Shown here one piece after another: positions 1 to 5,191 of a stretch of 5,191 nucleotides of DNA (positions within the stretch are counted from its first letter, which is position 1; each line of letters starts with the position of its first letter). Origin of the DNA: Balneolaceae bacterium (lineage in GTDB: Bacteria; Bacteroidota; Rhodothermia; Balneolales; Balneolaceae). The position numbers were made by a program, and so were the translations under genes. The stretch is from positions 1 through 5,191 of the forward strand of contig SLKH01000028.1 in the NCBI GenBank assembly GCA_007134665.1, read 5' to 3'. The notes beneath the pieces are model-generated. The model was not told where the DNA came from. It made no database searches and saw only the letters and a list, made by a program, of their open reading frames with translations.

Positions 1-2
1 AA

Positions 3-1463
3 CGCCGAAGGGATGCCTGGAGAGAAACATTCAGGGTTTCGGATTTCAGGAAGAAGAATCCCGGCCTTGAACACAAAGCCGGTGTGGCTTCGGGTCAAAC
101 ATTTGTTTTGGCATATCAAACCAGCCATAAATTCGATCATTCAGTAACTGAAGGCACGGATATTTTCCCATCCGGGATCAAAATTGATGAACCGGAAAAA
201 TACAACGAATTGATTCAGGGTTTTCAGCACAAAGTGGTTGCTGATTTTACCCTTCCGTTTATTTGTTGTGATGAGTGTAACGATCCGGAAGCAGAAGAGG
301 AAAAGCTCAGGCCGTTTGCTCCGCCATTGGCAGCAGTAGCGATGCCGGAAAATATTCAGGAGAGTGTTGAATACAGAAATGTAGAAATTCAATTGTTGAA
401 CAACCTGTTTGACCCGGATTTGTTTGAGCCGGGTGCAATCGGAGAACCGAAATATGGAGTTGTCGATTACAGGCAGGATATATATGAGCCGGATTCATCA
501 AAAACCAAAACGATCCTGATATACCAGGTGGATCTTAAGGCGGTAAATGAAGCCAAAGAAAGCACAAGGAATAGTTTTTTAATTGACGAGTTTGAATACC
601 GGATTCTTGACCTGAAAGGCGAAGAAGTTGACAGAGATCAAATAACAATCTTTATTCCATTATTCCGTGAGCAGGAGCAGCAGCCGGCAATCGTTCACGG
701 ACGAGTTACCGAGGGTTATGGAGACAACAGGCCAATTGTTGGTGCAAATGTAATTATTGTTGGGGAGCAATTGGGAACTGTAACGGATACAAAAGGCAAT
801 TACAGATTTCAGGATGTGCCAATAGGAAATCAGACATTGAGAGCTTCATTTGCAGGGTTTAAATCTCAGAGTGTACCCATTGATGCGCAGCCTGGCAGTA
901 AGCGAGTCGATTTTAGTCTCGAATTGGATATTATTGTCGATGTGGACTTCGGCAAGTATTATGATGTCCTGGATCTGGCTATTGATTCAGAAGCTGCGAT
1001 TGAAGCGGCCAGATATCATACTGAGATATATACTGAGGCGAACAAGAAAGCGATTGAACTTGCCATAGAAGAAACGAGTGATGATTCACCGGTTAAGAAA
1101 ACGGCGGAAACAATCCGAGAGTTTACCAATACTCCCGATCTCAGTATCGTTCGCCTGAACAATGAATATGAGAAAAGGAAAGAGGAATTGGTCCATGCGA
1201 TTCAGGAAAGTGATGCCGATGAGAAAGAAAAGTATATGGCTGCTCTCGACAACCTGACAACCGTTTATCTTGACCGGGCGTCCATCATTCAGCCCGGCGG
1301 TTTTACATCATCAACGGAAAAAGTCGTTGAAGGAATTTCGAAACTGACTGCAGATCAGCCAGACTTGAAACTAAACGAGACGATAACCCGCTGGCAAAAC
1401 GATTCATCCGAATTTCTGAGTGTAGCTGTAAAAAATAACCTCTCAGGCAGGTTCGGGAGGTAG
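3..1463 (+). CDS. eCIS structural protein with CarboxypepD_reg-like domain, 5'-truncated
   Basis: This gene is cut by the left window edge. The frame is open from base 3 and gives 486 residues up to a TAG stop at 1461-1463. A GTG at 84 could be taken as the start, but the 27 upstream codons continue the same protein and include an N-P-G-L-E-H-K-A-G-V segment that I recognise from eCIS-locus proteins, so the true start lies outside. Visible parts in order: a beta-rich segment ending in V-V-A-D-F-T-L-P-F, a C-C-D-E-C cluster (bases 264-278) that could bind metal, and an acidic middle region. Next is a CarboxypepD_reg-like beta-sandwich at about 690-929, with the typical pattern G-R-V-T, P-I-V-G-A-N-V, G-T-V-T-D-T-K-G-N-Y-R-F and P-I-G. 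The rest, about 930-1460, is charged and probably helical. There is no signal peptide or membrane segment in the visible part. It lies directly before the tape-measure gene, where baseplate or fibre genes sit in related loci, so a structural or host-contact role is an inference. The exact function is unknown. Confidence 0.8.
   Translation, partial: RRRDAWRETFRVSDFRKKNPGLEHKAGVASGQTFVLAYQTSHKFDHSVTEGTDIFPSGIKIDEPEKYNELIQGFQHKVVADFTLPFICCDECNDPEAEEEKLRPFAPPLAAVAMPENIQESVEYRNVEIQLLNNLFDPDLFEPGAIGEPKYGVVDYRQDIYEPDSSKTKTILIYQVDLKAVNEAKESTRNSFLIDEFEYRILDLKGEEVDRDQITIFIPLFREQEQQPAIVHGRVTEGYGDNRPIVGANVIIVGEQLGTVTDTKGNYRFQDVPIGNQTLRASFAGFKSQSVPIDAQPGSKRVDFSLELDIIVDVDFGKYYDVLDLAIDSEAAIEAARYHTEIYTEANKKAIELAIEETSDDSPVKKTAETIREFTNTPDLSIVRLNNEYEKRKEELVHAIQESDADEKEKYMAALDNLTTVYLDRASIIQPGGFTSSTEKVVEGISKLTADQPDLKLNETITRWQNDSSEFLSVAVKNNLSGRFGR
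690..929 (+). other. CarboxypepD_reg-like (transthyretin-like) domain within the first gene
   Basis: About 80 residues show the hallmark pattern of the carboxypeptidase-regulatory-like family: G-R-V-T, then P-I-V-G-A-N-V-I-I, then G-T-V-T-D-T-K-G-N-Y-R-F, then V-P-I-G, and a closing strand V-D-F-S-L. In Bacteroidota this fold commonly begins TonB-dependent outer-membrane receptors. Here it is internal and followed by a charged region with no barrel-like strands, so this is not a SusC-type transporter. In an injection particle it could act as a surface-exposed spacer or adhesion module, which is an inference. Confidence 0.8.
1455..1460 (+). promoter_or_regulatory. Shine-Dalgarno GGGAGG deciding the tape-measure start
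   Basis: GGGAGG matches the anti-Shine-Dalgarno sequence well and lies inside the last codons of the upstream gene. It sits six bases before the ATC at 1467, which is ideal spacing for initiation there. No comparable site precedes the first in-frame ATG at 1572. This supports initiation near 1467 despite the absence of a standard start codon. Confidence 0.6.
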
Positions 1464-1466
1464 CAG

Positions 1467-3098
1467 ATCGGCAGGCAGCAGGAACATATCATCCACAGGC
1501 AGGTATTTGAAATTGGAATCGGTGGACTTGCCGTAAACGGTAAAGATGTACAGCAAAAAATCAGCCAGCTGATGAGAGAAAGAATTACACCTGAACTGGA
1601 AGAACGATTTGATCAGCTTGTGTCACTGGATGAAGTTCTTCGGATTGATCGGCTGGAAATTGACCTTGGAGAATTTTCAGAGTTGAACCTGGAGAGGCAT
1701 CTGCCAGACAAATTAATCACACTCCTGATCAAAGCGATCAGGGAAGAATTATCTGCAATGTTAGCAGTTCGTGATAAAAAAATGAGAGGTCATCGGCAGG
1801 AACCTGTTGCTGAATTTGAGTCGTTGGCTGCTACCAAAATTACCCGCCTGGTCCAATTTTTGAAAACAGGTTACCTTGATCAGCCCATGGCAGGCAATCC
1901 GCCGGGGGGATTCCGTAATTTGCTGGAAGAATTGCTTGAATCTGAAGCTGAATCAACTGTTAAAGTTCTGCAATCAGAAATAAGATATACTGATCGTTTG
2001 AAAAGGTTGATTCATCAATCAACCGATAAAACGCTTATAACTCTCCTGGTTCAATTGAGCCGCCCAGTGGTTAAGAATACTGACCAGGTGCGGAGTGCTT
2101 CGGAATTTGCTTTGCAACTGATATCCCTGAATAGAAACAAGAAGTTGTTTGGCAGCATTGAAAGTTTATCGTTTCGATATGAAGTTTGGAAAACTGTGTT
2201 CACTCTTCAGTCATCATGGAAATCAGGTTCATCGGTAGAAAACCTTATCAGCAGATTTTTACAAAAATTAGCCGGGGGGGGAGGTTTGGGTCATTATTCA
2301 CCAGGTGAAATCAGGGAAGAATTTCGAAAAATTGAGAAAAACTATCGCAAAGACAGTGCGGGGAAAAGGATTTCGAAAGACTGGATGAAAGGGTTGGCCC
2401 GGTTTATCAGGAAGCAAAAACCGGAAACAGATTCATCGGAAAACACCGGTGATCAGGAAATGAGTGTAGAATTAACTGAAATTGCACCGATATCATCTGA
2501 GCAGTCTAATGGGCCCGTTGAGCGAATACGGAGTCAAATACCGGGAAGTCCTGGGAAATCTGCGGAAAAACGAATAATGCCATCGGCCGGTACAGCCGCC
2601 GGAATGGCAATCAGGAATTCCGGGCTGGTACTTTTATACCCGTTTATCCCTTCATTCTTCAGGAGAACAGGGTTGGTCGACGGGAAACGGTTCATTGATG
2701 AAGCATCAAAACAGCGGGCGGTACACCTGTTGCAATATCTCGTGACCGGAGAATCAGAAACCCCGGAAGAGGATCTTGTATTAAATAAAATATTATGTGG
2801 AATGGAACTTGATACACCTGTGATTCCGGGGATTGATATTATTAATGAAGAAACAGATGAAGCCGAAATTTTACTGATCAATGTGATTGAAAAATGGCAG
2901 GTACTCAAAAACAGTTCACCCGGTTCGATACAAACTACATTTTTACAGAGGGATGGAATAATCCGGTGTGAAACTCAGCAAAATTGGAAAATCACTGTTG
3001 AAAGAAAAGCAGTTGATGTACTCCTTGATAAACTTCCCTGGGGATTATCCATGTTCAGGATGCCCTGGAGTGAAACTTTTATACAGGCAGAGTGGTGA
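1467..3098 (+). CDS. eCIS tape-measure protein (Afp14/Pvc14-like), unusual start
   Basis: This is a tape-measure-type protein of contractile injection systems, thought to occupy the tube lumen during assembly and set tube and sheath length. Read from 1467 it has 543 residues. Family signatures are seen at both ends: H-I-I-H-R-Q-V-F-E-I near residues 7-16, then L-I-V-like segments and D-E-V-L-R-I-D-R-L-E-I-D-L-G. Further on come N-S-G-L-V-L-L-Y-P-F at about 384-393 and a C-terminus with two P-W pairs (524-525, 533-534) ending in A-E-W. Residues about 315-380 are a polar, probably disordered linker. The first ATG is at 1572, but it lacks a ribosome site and would remove the conserved N-terminal strand. 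The codon at 1467 is ATC, six bases after GGGAGG, so either ATC initiates weakly or an ATG was mutated or misread. The frame is the same as that of the upstream gene, separated only by its TAG. The end overlaps the ATPase gene. An eight-G run lies at 2274-2281. Family assignment is firm; the start is uncertain. Confidence 0.85.
   Translation: MGRQQEHIIHRQVFEIGIGGLAVNGKDVQQKISQLMRERITPELEERFDQLVSLDEVLRIDRLEIDLGEFSELNLERHLPDKLITLLIKAIREELSAMLAVRDKKMRGHRQEPVAEFESLAATKITRLVQFLKTGYLDQPMAGNPPGGFRNLLEELLESEAESTVKVLQSEIRYTDRLKRLIHQSTDKTLITLLVQLSRPVVKNTDQVRSASEFALQLISLNRNKKLFGSIESLSFRYEVWKTVFTLQSSWKSGSSVENLISRFLQKLAGGGGLGHYSPGEIREEFRKIEKNYRKDSAGKRISKDWMKGLARFIRKQKPETDSSENTGDQEMSVELTEIAPISSEQSNGPVERIRSQIPGSPGKSAEKRIMPSAGTAAGMAIRNSGLVLLYPFIPSFFRRTGLVDGKRFIDEASKQRAVHLLQYLVTGESETPEEDLVLNKILCGMELDTPVIPGIDIINEETDEAEILLINVIEKWQVLKNSSPGSIQTTFLQRDGIIRCETQQNWKITVERKAVDVLLDKLPWGLSMFRMPWSETFIQAEW
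2274..2281 (+). repeat. Eight-G homopolymer inside the tape-measure gene
   Basis: A run of eight G followed by AGG encodes a G-G-G-G stretch in the middle of the tape-measure protein. Gain of one G would meet a TGA at 2306-2308, and loss of one G would meet a TGA at 2386-2388. Either change would remove the conserved C-terminal half. Runs of this length are prone to replication slippage and to sequencing error. Confidence 0.9.
3085..3098 (+). promoter_or_regulatory. Weak ribosome site and overlapping stop/start junction
   Basis: The tape-measure TGA (3096-3098) overlaps two adjacent GTG codons at 3092 and 3095. A weak AGG at 3085-3087 lies four bases before the first GTG and seven before the second, so the second, giving a four-base GTGA overlap, is slightly favoured. 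The arrangement is typical of translational coupling: ribosomes finishing the tape-measure protein could re-initiate on the ATPase. Confidence 0.5.
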
Positions 3099-4444
3099 CG
3101 ACAAGAATTAAACATAATGCTGAAGATATCGGTGCTGAATTAGCCTGGTTTCAGGCTATCCTTAAGGCAAGATCAGATTTAAACGCCGGAAAAACGGGTG
3201 CTGTTCAGGATCTTCATGAAATTACTCCACCCGAATTGAATGGAAGTAAATCAACTTTTGCCCGGTTTATCAGGGAGAGAGATTTTGGTTTTGAAGAACG
3301 ATTTCTCCTGATCCTGGCTGCTGTTCCTCACATCAAACCGGAACTCCTGGATCTTTTCCTGGCAAAAAATGAACATACCCATCAAGGGTATACAGAATTT
3401 GGCGGAAAAAAGGGAAAACACCACATCGGATTTATTCCCACAGGCGAAACAGCGATGTTTATTCTTGCCGGAAGTGATCTGCGCCGGAGATTTTCTATTC
3501 AGAATGCGTTTGATGTCAGTCACCGCTTTTACCGTGAAAGAATCCTGTGGCTTGAAGAGGTGGAAAGGGATGAGCCGGGGTTAAGCGGAGCTCTACAGCT
3601 TTCAAAAGAAGTTCTTGATTTATTTACTACAGGTGAGCTGAAAAAACCCCATTTCAGTTCAGAGTTTCCAGCCAAACTTCTTACAACAAAAATGGAGTGG
3701 GGTGATTTGGTTTTGCCGGTTCAAGTACTGCAACAACTCAAAGAGATTGAAACATGGATACTTTACCGTGAAACCCTGATGGAAGAGTGGGGGATGGGCC
3801 GTTTTCTGAACCCGGGTTACAAAACATTATTTCATGGCCCGCCGGGAACCGGAAAGACCCTTACAGCCACCCTTTTGGGTAAAAAAACAGGCAGGGATGT
3901 GTATCGAATCGATCTTTCACAAACGGTATCGAAATATATCGGAGAGACAGAAAAGAATCTCTCTTCCCTGTTCGACCGGGCTGAAAATAAAGAGTGGATT
4001 CTCTTTTTTGATGAAGCAGACGCCCTGTTTGGAAATCGAACGCAGGCAAAAGATGCCCACGACAGGTTTGCCAACCAGCAGGTTTCATACCTTTTACAGC
4101 GAATTGAAGATTATGACGGGCTTGTAATATTGGCGTCCAACCTGAAAAATAATATCGACAATGCTTTTTTACGCCGATTGCAAACGATGATCCAGTTTTC
4201 TGTTCCGGGTCCCGATGAACGGCTTGAATTGTGGAAAAAGGGTTTTGGTGATTCTGTTACACCGGAAGAGAAGATCGACCTGAAAAAGATTGCAGTTGAG
4301 TATGAGATTCCGGGGGGAACCATTATCAATGTGATTCAACACAGTATGCTCGGAGCTCTCGAGCGGAAAGAAAAGGTGATCCGTTATAATGATCTTATTG
4401 ACGGAATCAAGAGGGAATACCAAAAACAGAGAAGAACAATCTGA
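3092..4444 (+). CDS. eCIS AAA+ ATPase (Afp15/Pvc15-like)
   Basis: This is a single-module AAA+ ATPase of 450 residues (449 if the second GTG starts it), the usual size for the eCIS ATPase family. Residues 1 to about 215 form the family-specific N-terminal part, with an F-G-F-E-E-R-F segment, Y-T-E-F-G-G and F-I-P-T-G-E-T-A. The ATPase core holds Walker A G-P-P-G-T-G-K-T (249-256), the S-K-Y-I-G-E-T-E segment (280-287), Walker B F-F-D-E-A-D (305-310) and the sensor-1 asparagine N350. An arginine pair R361-R362 sits in F-L-R-R as the likely arginine finger, and G-G-T-I-I-N (408-413) is in the sensor-2 region. No key residue is missing, so it should bind and hydrolyse ATP, probably as a hexamer. 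It has no signal peptide or membrane segment and is therefore cytoplasmic. In related systems this ATPase is linked to payload loading or particle assembly. It is not a ClpV-type sheath recycler, which carries two AAA modules. It overlaps the tape-measure gene and lies 8 bases before the DUF4157 gene. Confidence 0.95.
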   Translation: MVTTRIKHNAEDIGAELAWFQAILKARSDLNAGKTGAVQDLHEITPPELNGSKSTFARFIRERDFGFEERFLLILAAVPHIKPELLDLFLAKNEHTHQGYTEFGGKKGKHHIGFIPTGETAMFILAGSDLRRRFSIQNAFDVSHRFYRERILWLEEVERDEPGLSGALQLSKEVLDLFTTGELKKPHFSSEFPAKLLTTKMEWGDLVLPVQVLQQLKEIETWILYRETLMEEWGMGRFLNPGYKTLFHGPPGTGKTLTATLLGKKTGRDVYRIDLSQTVSKYIGETEKNLSSLFDRAENKEWILFFDEADALFGNRTQAKDAHDRFANQQVSYLLQRIEDYDGLVILASNLKNNIDNAFLRRLQTMIQFSVPGPDERLELWKKGFGDSVTPEEKIDLKKIAVEYEIPGGTIINVIQHSMLGALERKEKVIRYNDLIDGIKREYQKQRRTI

Positions 4445-4447
4445 GGG
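4443..4447 (+). promoter_or_regulatory. Ribosome binding site GAGGG for the DUF4157 gene
   Basis: GAGGG overlaps the TGA of the ATPase gene and lies five bases before the ATG at 4453. It decides between two nearby ATG codons: the one at 4448 opens a frame that ends after about 30 codons, while the one at 4453 leads into the long conserved frame. Its position suggests co-translation with the ATPase. Confidence 0.65.
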
Positions 4448-4452
4448 ATGAT

Positions 4453-5191
4453 ATGCAGCCAGCTTCACCCATACAGACTGCCGAGCAAACAAAATCTCCC
4501 CGGAGAGATGCTCAATTTTATCAGCCCCGGCTTGAGATAGGCCGACCGGATGATAAATATGAACAGGAAGCGGATGCTGTTGCTGACAGCAAAGTCATGA
4601 ATACGGAAAAGTCAGGCAGTCCCAAGATTCAGATGATACCATCAGCCACAGAAGGGCCATTACAAATGTCCCCGAATCAATCTGAACCGATGAACATGAA
4701 ATCGGAACAGACTGAGCGGGAGGAAATGGTGCAGATGATGGGGGTACCCGGAAGAAATCACCTGGCTGATAATAGTTTCCAACCCGATAAACAAGGAAGT
4801 TTTGCATCAGCAGGCCTTGCCGGGAAAATTGACCGGGAAAAAGGGACTGGAAAACAGATGAAACCGGAACTTCGACATGAGATGGAAGGGCGGATAGGTG
4901 CAGATTTCAGAGATGTAAAAATTCATACTGGTTCGGAATCTGCGGGTATGAGCAGGGAGTTGGGAGCAAAAGCATTTACCGTCGGAAGTGACATCTTTTT
5001 TGGGGCCGGACAGTATAAACCAGATTCTGAAGAGGGAAAACATCTGATCGCCCATGAGCTGACTCATACTGTTCAGCAAGGCTCATCGGAACGGATACAG
5101 AGGTCTCTTTTGGGGAGGGCGGCTTCATCCATAGGTGGACGGCTTCGGGGCGCTGCCGAATGGGCAGGTAACAGGCTTCAGGATGGCCTCA
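4453..5191 (+). CDS. eCIS core (DUF4157) domain protein, 3'-truncated
   Basis: The frame is open from ATG 4453 to the window end, giving 246 residues without a stop, so the gene continues to the right. Residues 22-49 carry the N-terminal signature common in DUF4157 proteins: F-Y-Q-P-R-L, then G-R-P-D-D-K-Y-E-Q-E-A-D-A-V-A. Residues about 50-135 are a polar, methionine- and glutamine-rich linker. The DUF4157 (eCIS core) domain spans about 136-210 with D-V-K-I-H-T-G, A-F-T-V-G-S-D-I-F-F-G and L-I-A-H-E-L-T-H-T-V-Q-Q. The H-E-L-T-H at 201-205 is an intact HExxH zinc-protease motif. After it comes a short basic, glycine/alanine-rich segment. There is no signal peptide. DUF4157 proteins are strongly associated with eCIS loci and often carry variable C-terminal toxin or enzyme domains, so this is likely a cargo or cargo-associated protein. 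Proteolytic activity is possible but not shown. The cargo domain is outside the window. Confidence 0.9.
   Translation, partial: MQPASPIQTAEQTKSPRRDAQFYQPRLEIGRPDDKYEQEADAVADSKVMNTEKSGSPKIQMIPSATEGPLQMSPNQSEPMNMKSEQTEREEMVQMMGVPGRNHLADNSFQPDKQGSFASAGLAGKIDREKGTGKQMKPELRHEMEGRIGADFRDVKIHTGSESAGMSRELGAKAFTVGSDIFFGAGQYKPDSEEGKHLIAHELTHTVQQGSSERIQRSLLGRAASSIGGRLRGAAEWAGNRLQDGL
4858..5082 (+). other. DUF4157 / eCIS core domain with HExxH motif
   Basis: This is the conserved metallopeptidase-like module inside the last gene, residues 136-210. It starts with M-K-P-E-L-R-H-E-M-E and passes through D-F-R-D-V-K-I-H-T-G and the A-K-A-F-T-V-G segment. It ends with H-E-L-T-H-T-V-Q-Q-G, where H201 and H205 would bind zinc and E202 would be the catalytic base. 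All three are present, which argues against a decayed domain. Confidence 0.93.

Noticed and set aside
84..86. GTG at 84 as the start of the first gene
   Set aside because: The frame is open to the window edge and the upstream residues include a recognised conserved N-P-G-L-E-H segment, so the gene starts further left.
2534..2908. A 124-codon open frame on the minus strand
   Set aside because: It lies entirely inside the conserved C-terminal half of the tape-measure gene, has no recognisable motif, and is best read as a shadow frame.
2397..3274. A 15-base identical repeat at 2397-2411 and 3260-3274, both coding A-R-F-I-R
   Set aside because: It is short, occurs once in each of two unrelated proteins, and shows no flanking similarity, so chance is the simplest explanation.
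3834..4127. A 97-codon open frame in another + frame across the Walker motifs
   Set aside because: The AAA+ frame at the same place carries all expected catalytic motifs; the alternative has none.
4448..4450. ATG at 4448 as the start of the last gene
   Set aside because: Its frame ends after about 30 codons and has no family signature; the ATG at 4453 leads into the conserved protein with good ribosome-site spacing.
4807..5079. A 90-codon minus-strand frame opposite the DUF4157 domain
   Set aside because: The + strand encodes a clear conserved domain over the whole interval, so the minus frame is a shadow.

Overview
The window is a compact stretch, all on the + strand, from the distal half of an extracellular contractile injection system (eCIS) locus of the Afp/PVC/MAC type. 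It holds four consecutive genes. The first is cut off at its 5' end and the last at its 3' end. Base composition is moderate and even. A carboxypeptidase-regulatory-like (CarboxypepD_reg) beta-sandwich inside the first protein, and the style of the eCIS genes, point to Bacteroidota or a close relative such as Balneolota. That placement is an inference and no taxonomic marker gene is present. The strong Shine-Dalgarno sequences before two of the genes are somewhat unusual for core Bacteroidota.

Layout: (1) 3-1463, the C-terminal part (486 residues visible) of a structural-type eCIS protein with a conserved N-P-G-L-E-H segment, a C-C-x-x-C cysteine cluster and a CarboxypepD_reg-like domain. (2) About 1467-3098, the eCIS tape-measure protein (Afp14/Pvc14-like family). 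Its conserved N-terminus begins well upstream of the first ATG, so its start is either a rare ATC or a mutated ATG. (3) 3092-4444, a single-domain AAA+ ATPase (Afp15/Pvc15-like) with all nucleotide-binding motifs intact. (4) 4453 to the window end, the first 246 residues of an eCIS-core (DUF4157) protein with an intact HExxH motif. Its C-terminal cargo or toxin portion lies outside the window.

The genes are packed like an operon: a very short gap between 1 and 2, an overlap between 2 and 3, and 8 bases between 3 and 4. I saw no promoter, terminator, RNA gene or mobile element inside. In the working model for such loci, the tape-measure protein sets tube and sheath length, the ATPase acts in assembly or payload loading, the DUF4157 protein is a cargo or cargo-associated protein, and the first protein fills a baseplate or fibre-type position. 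The roles of genes 1 and 4 are inferred. The main oddities are the non-canonical start of the tape-measure gene in the same frame as the upstream gene, an eight-G tract inside it, and the unseen C-terminal domain of the DUF4157 protein.
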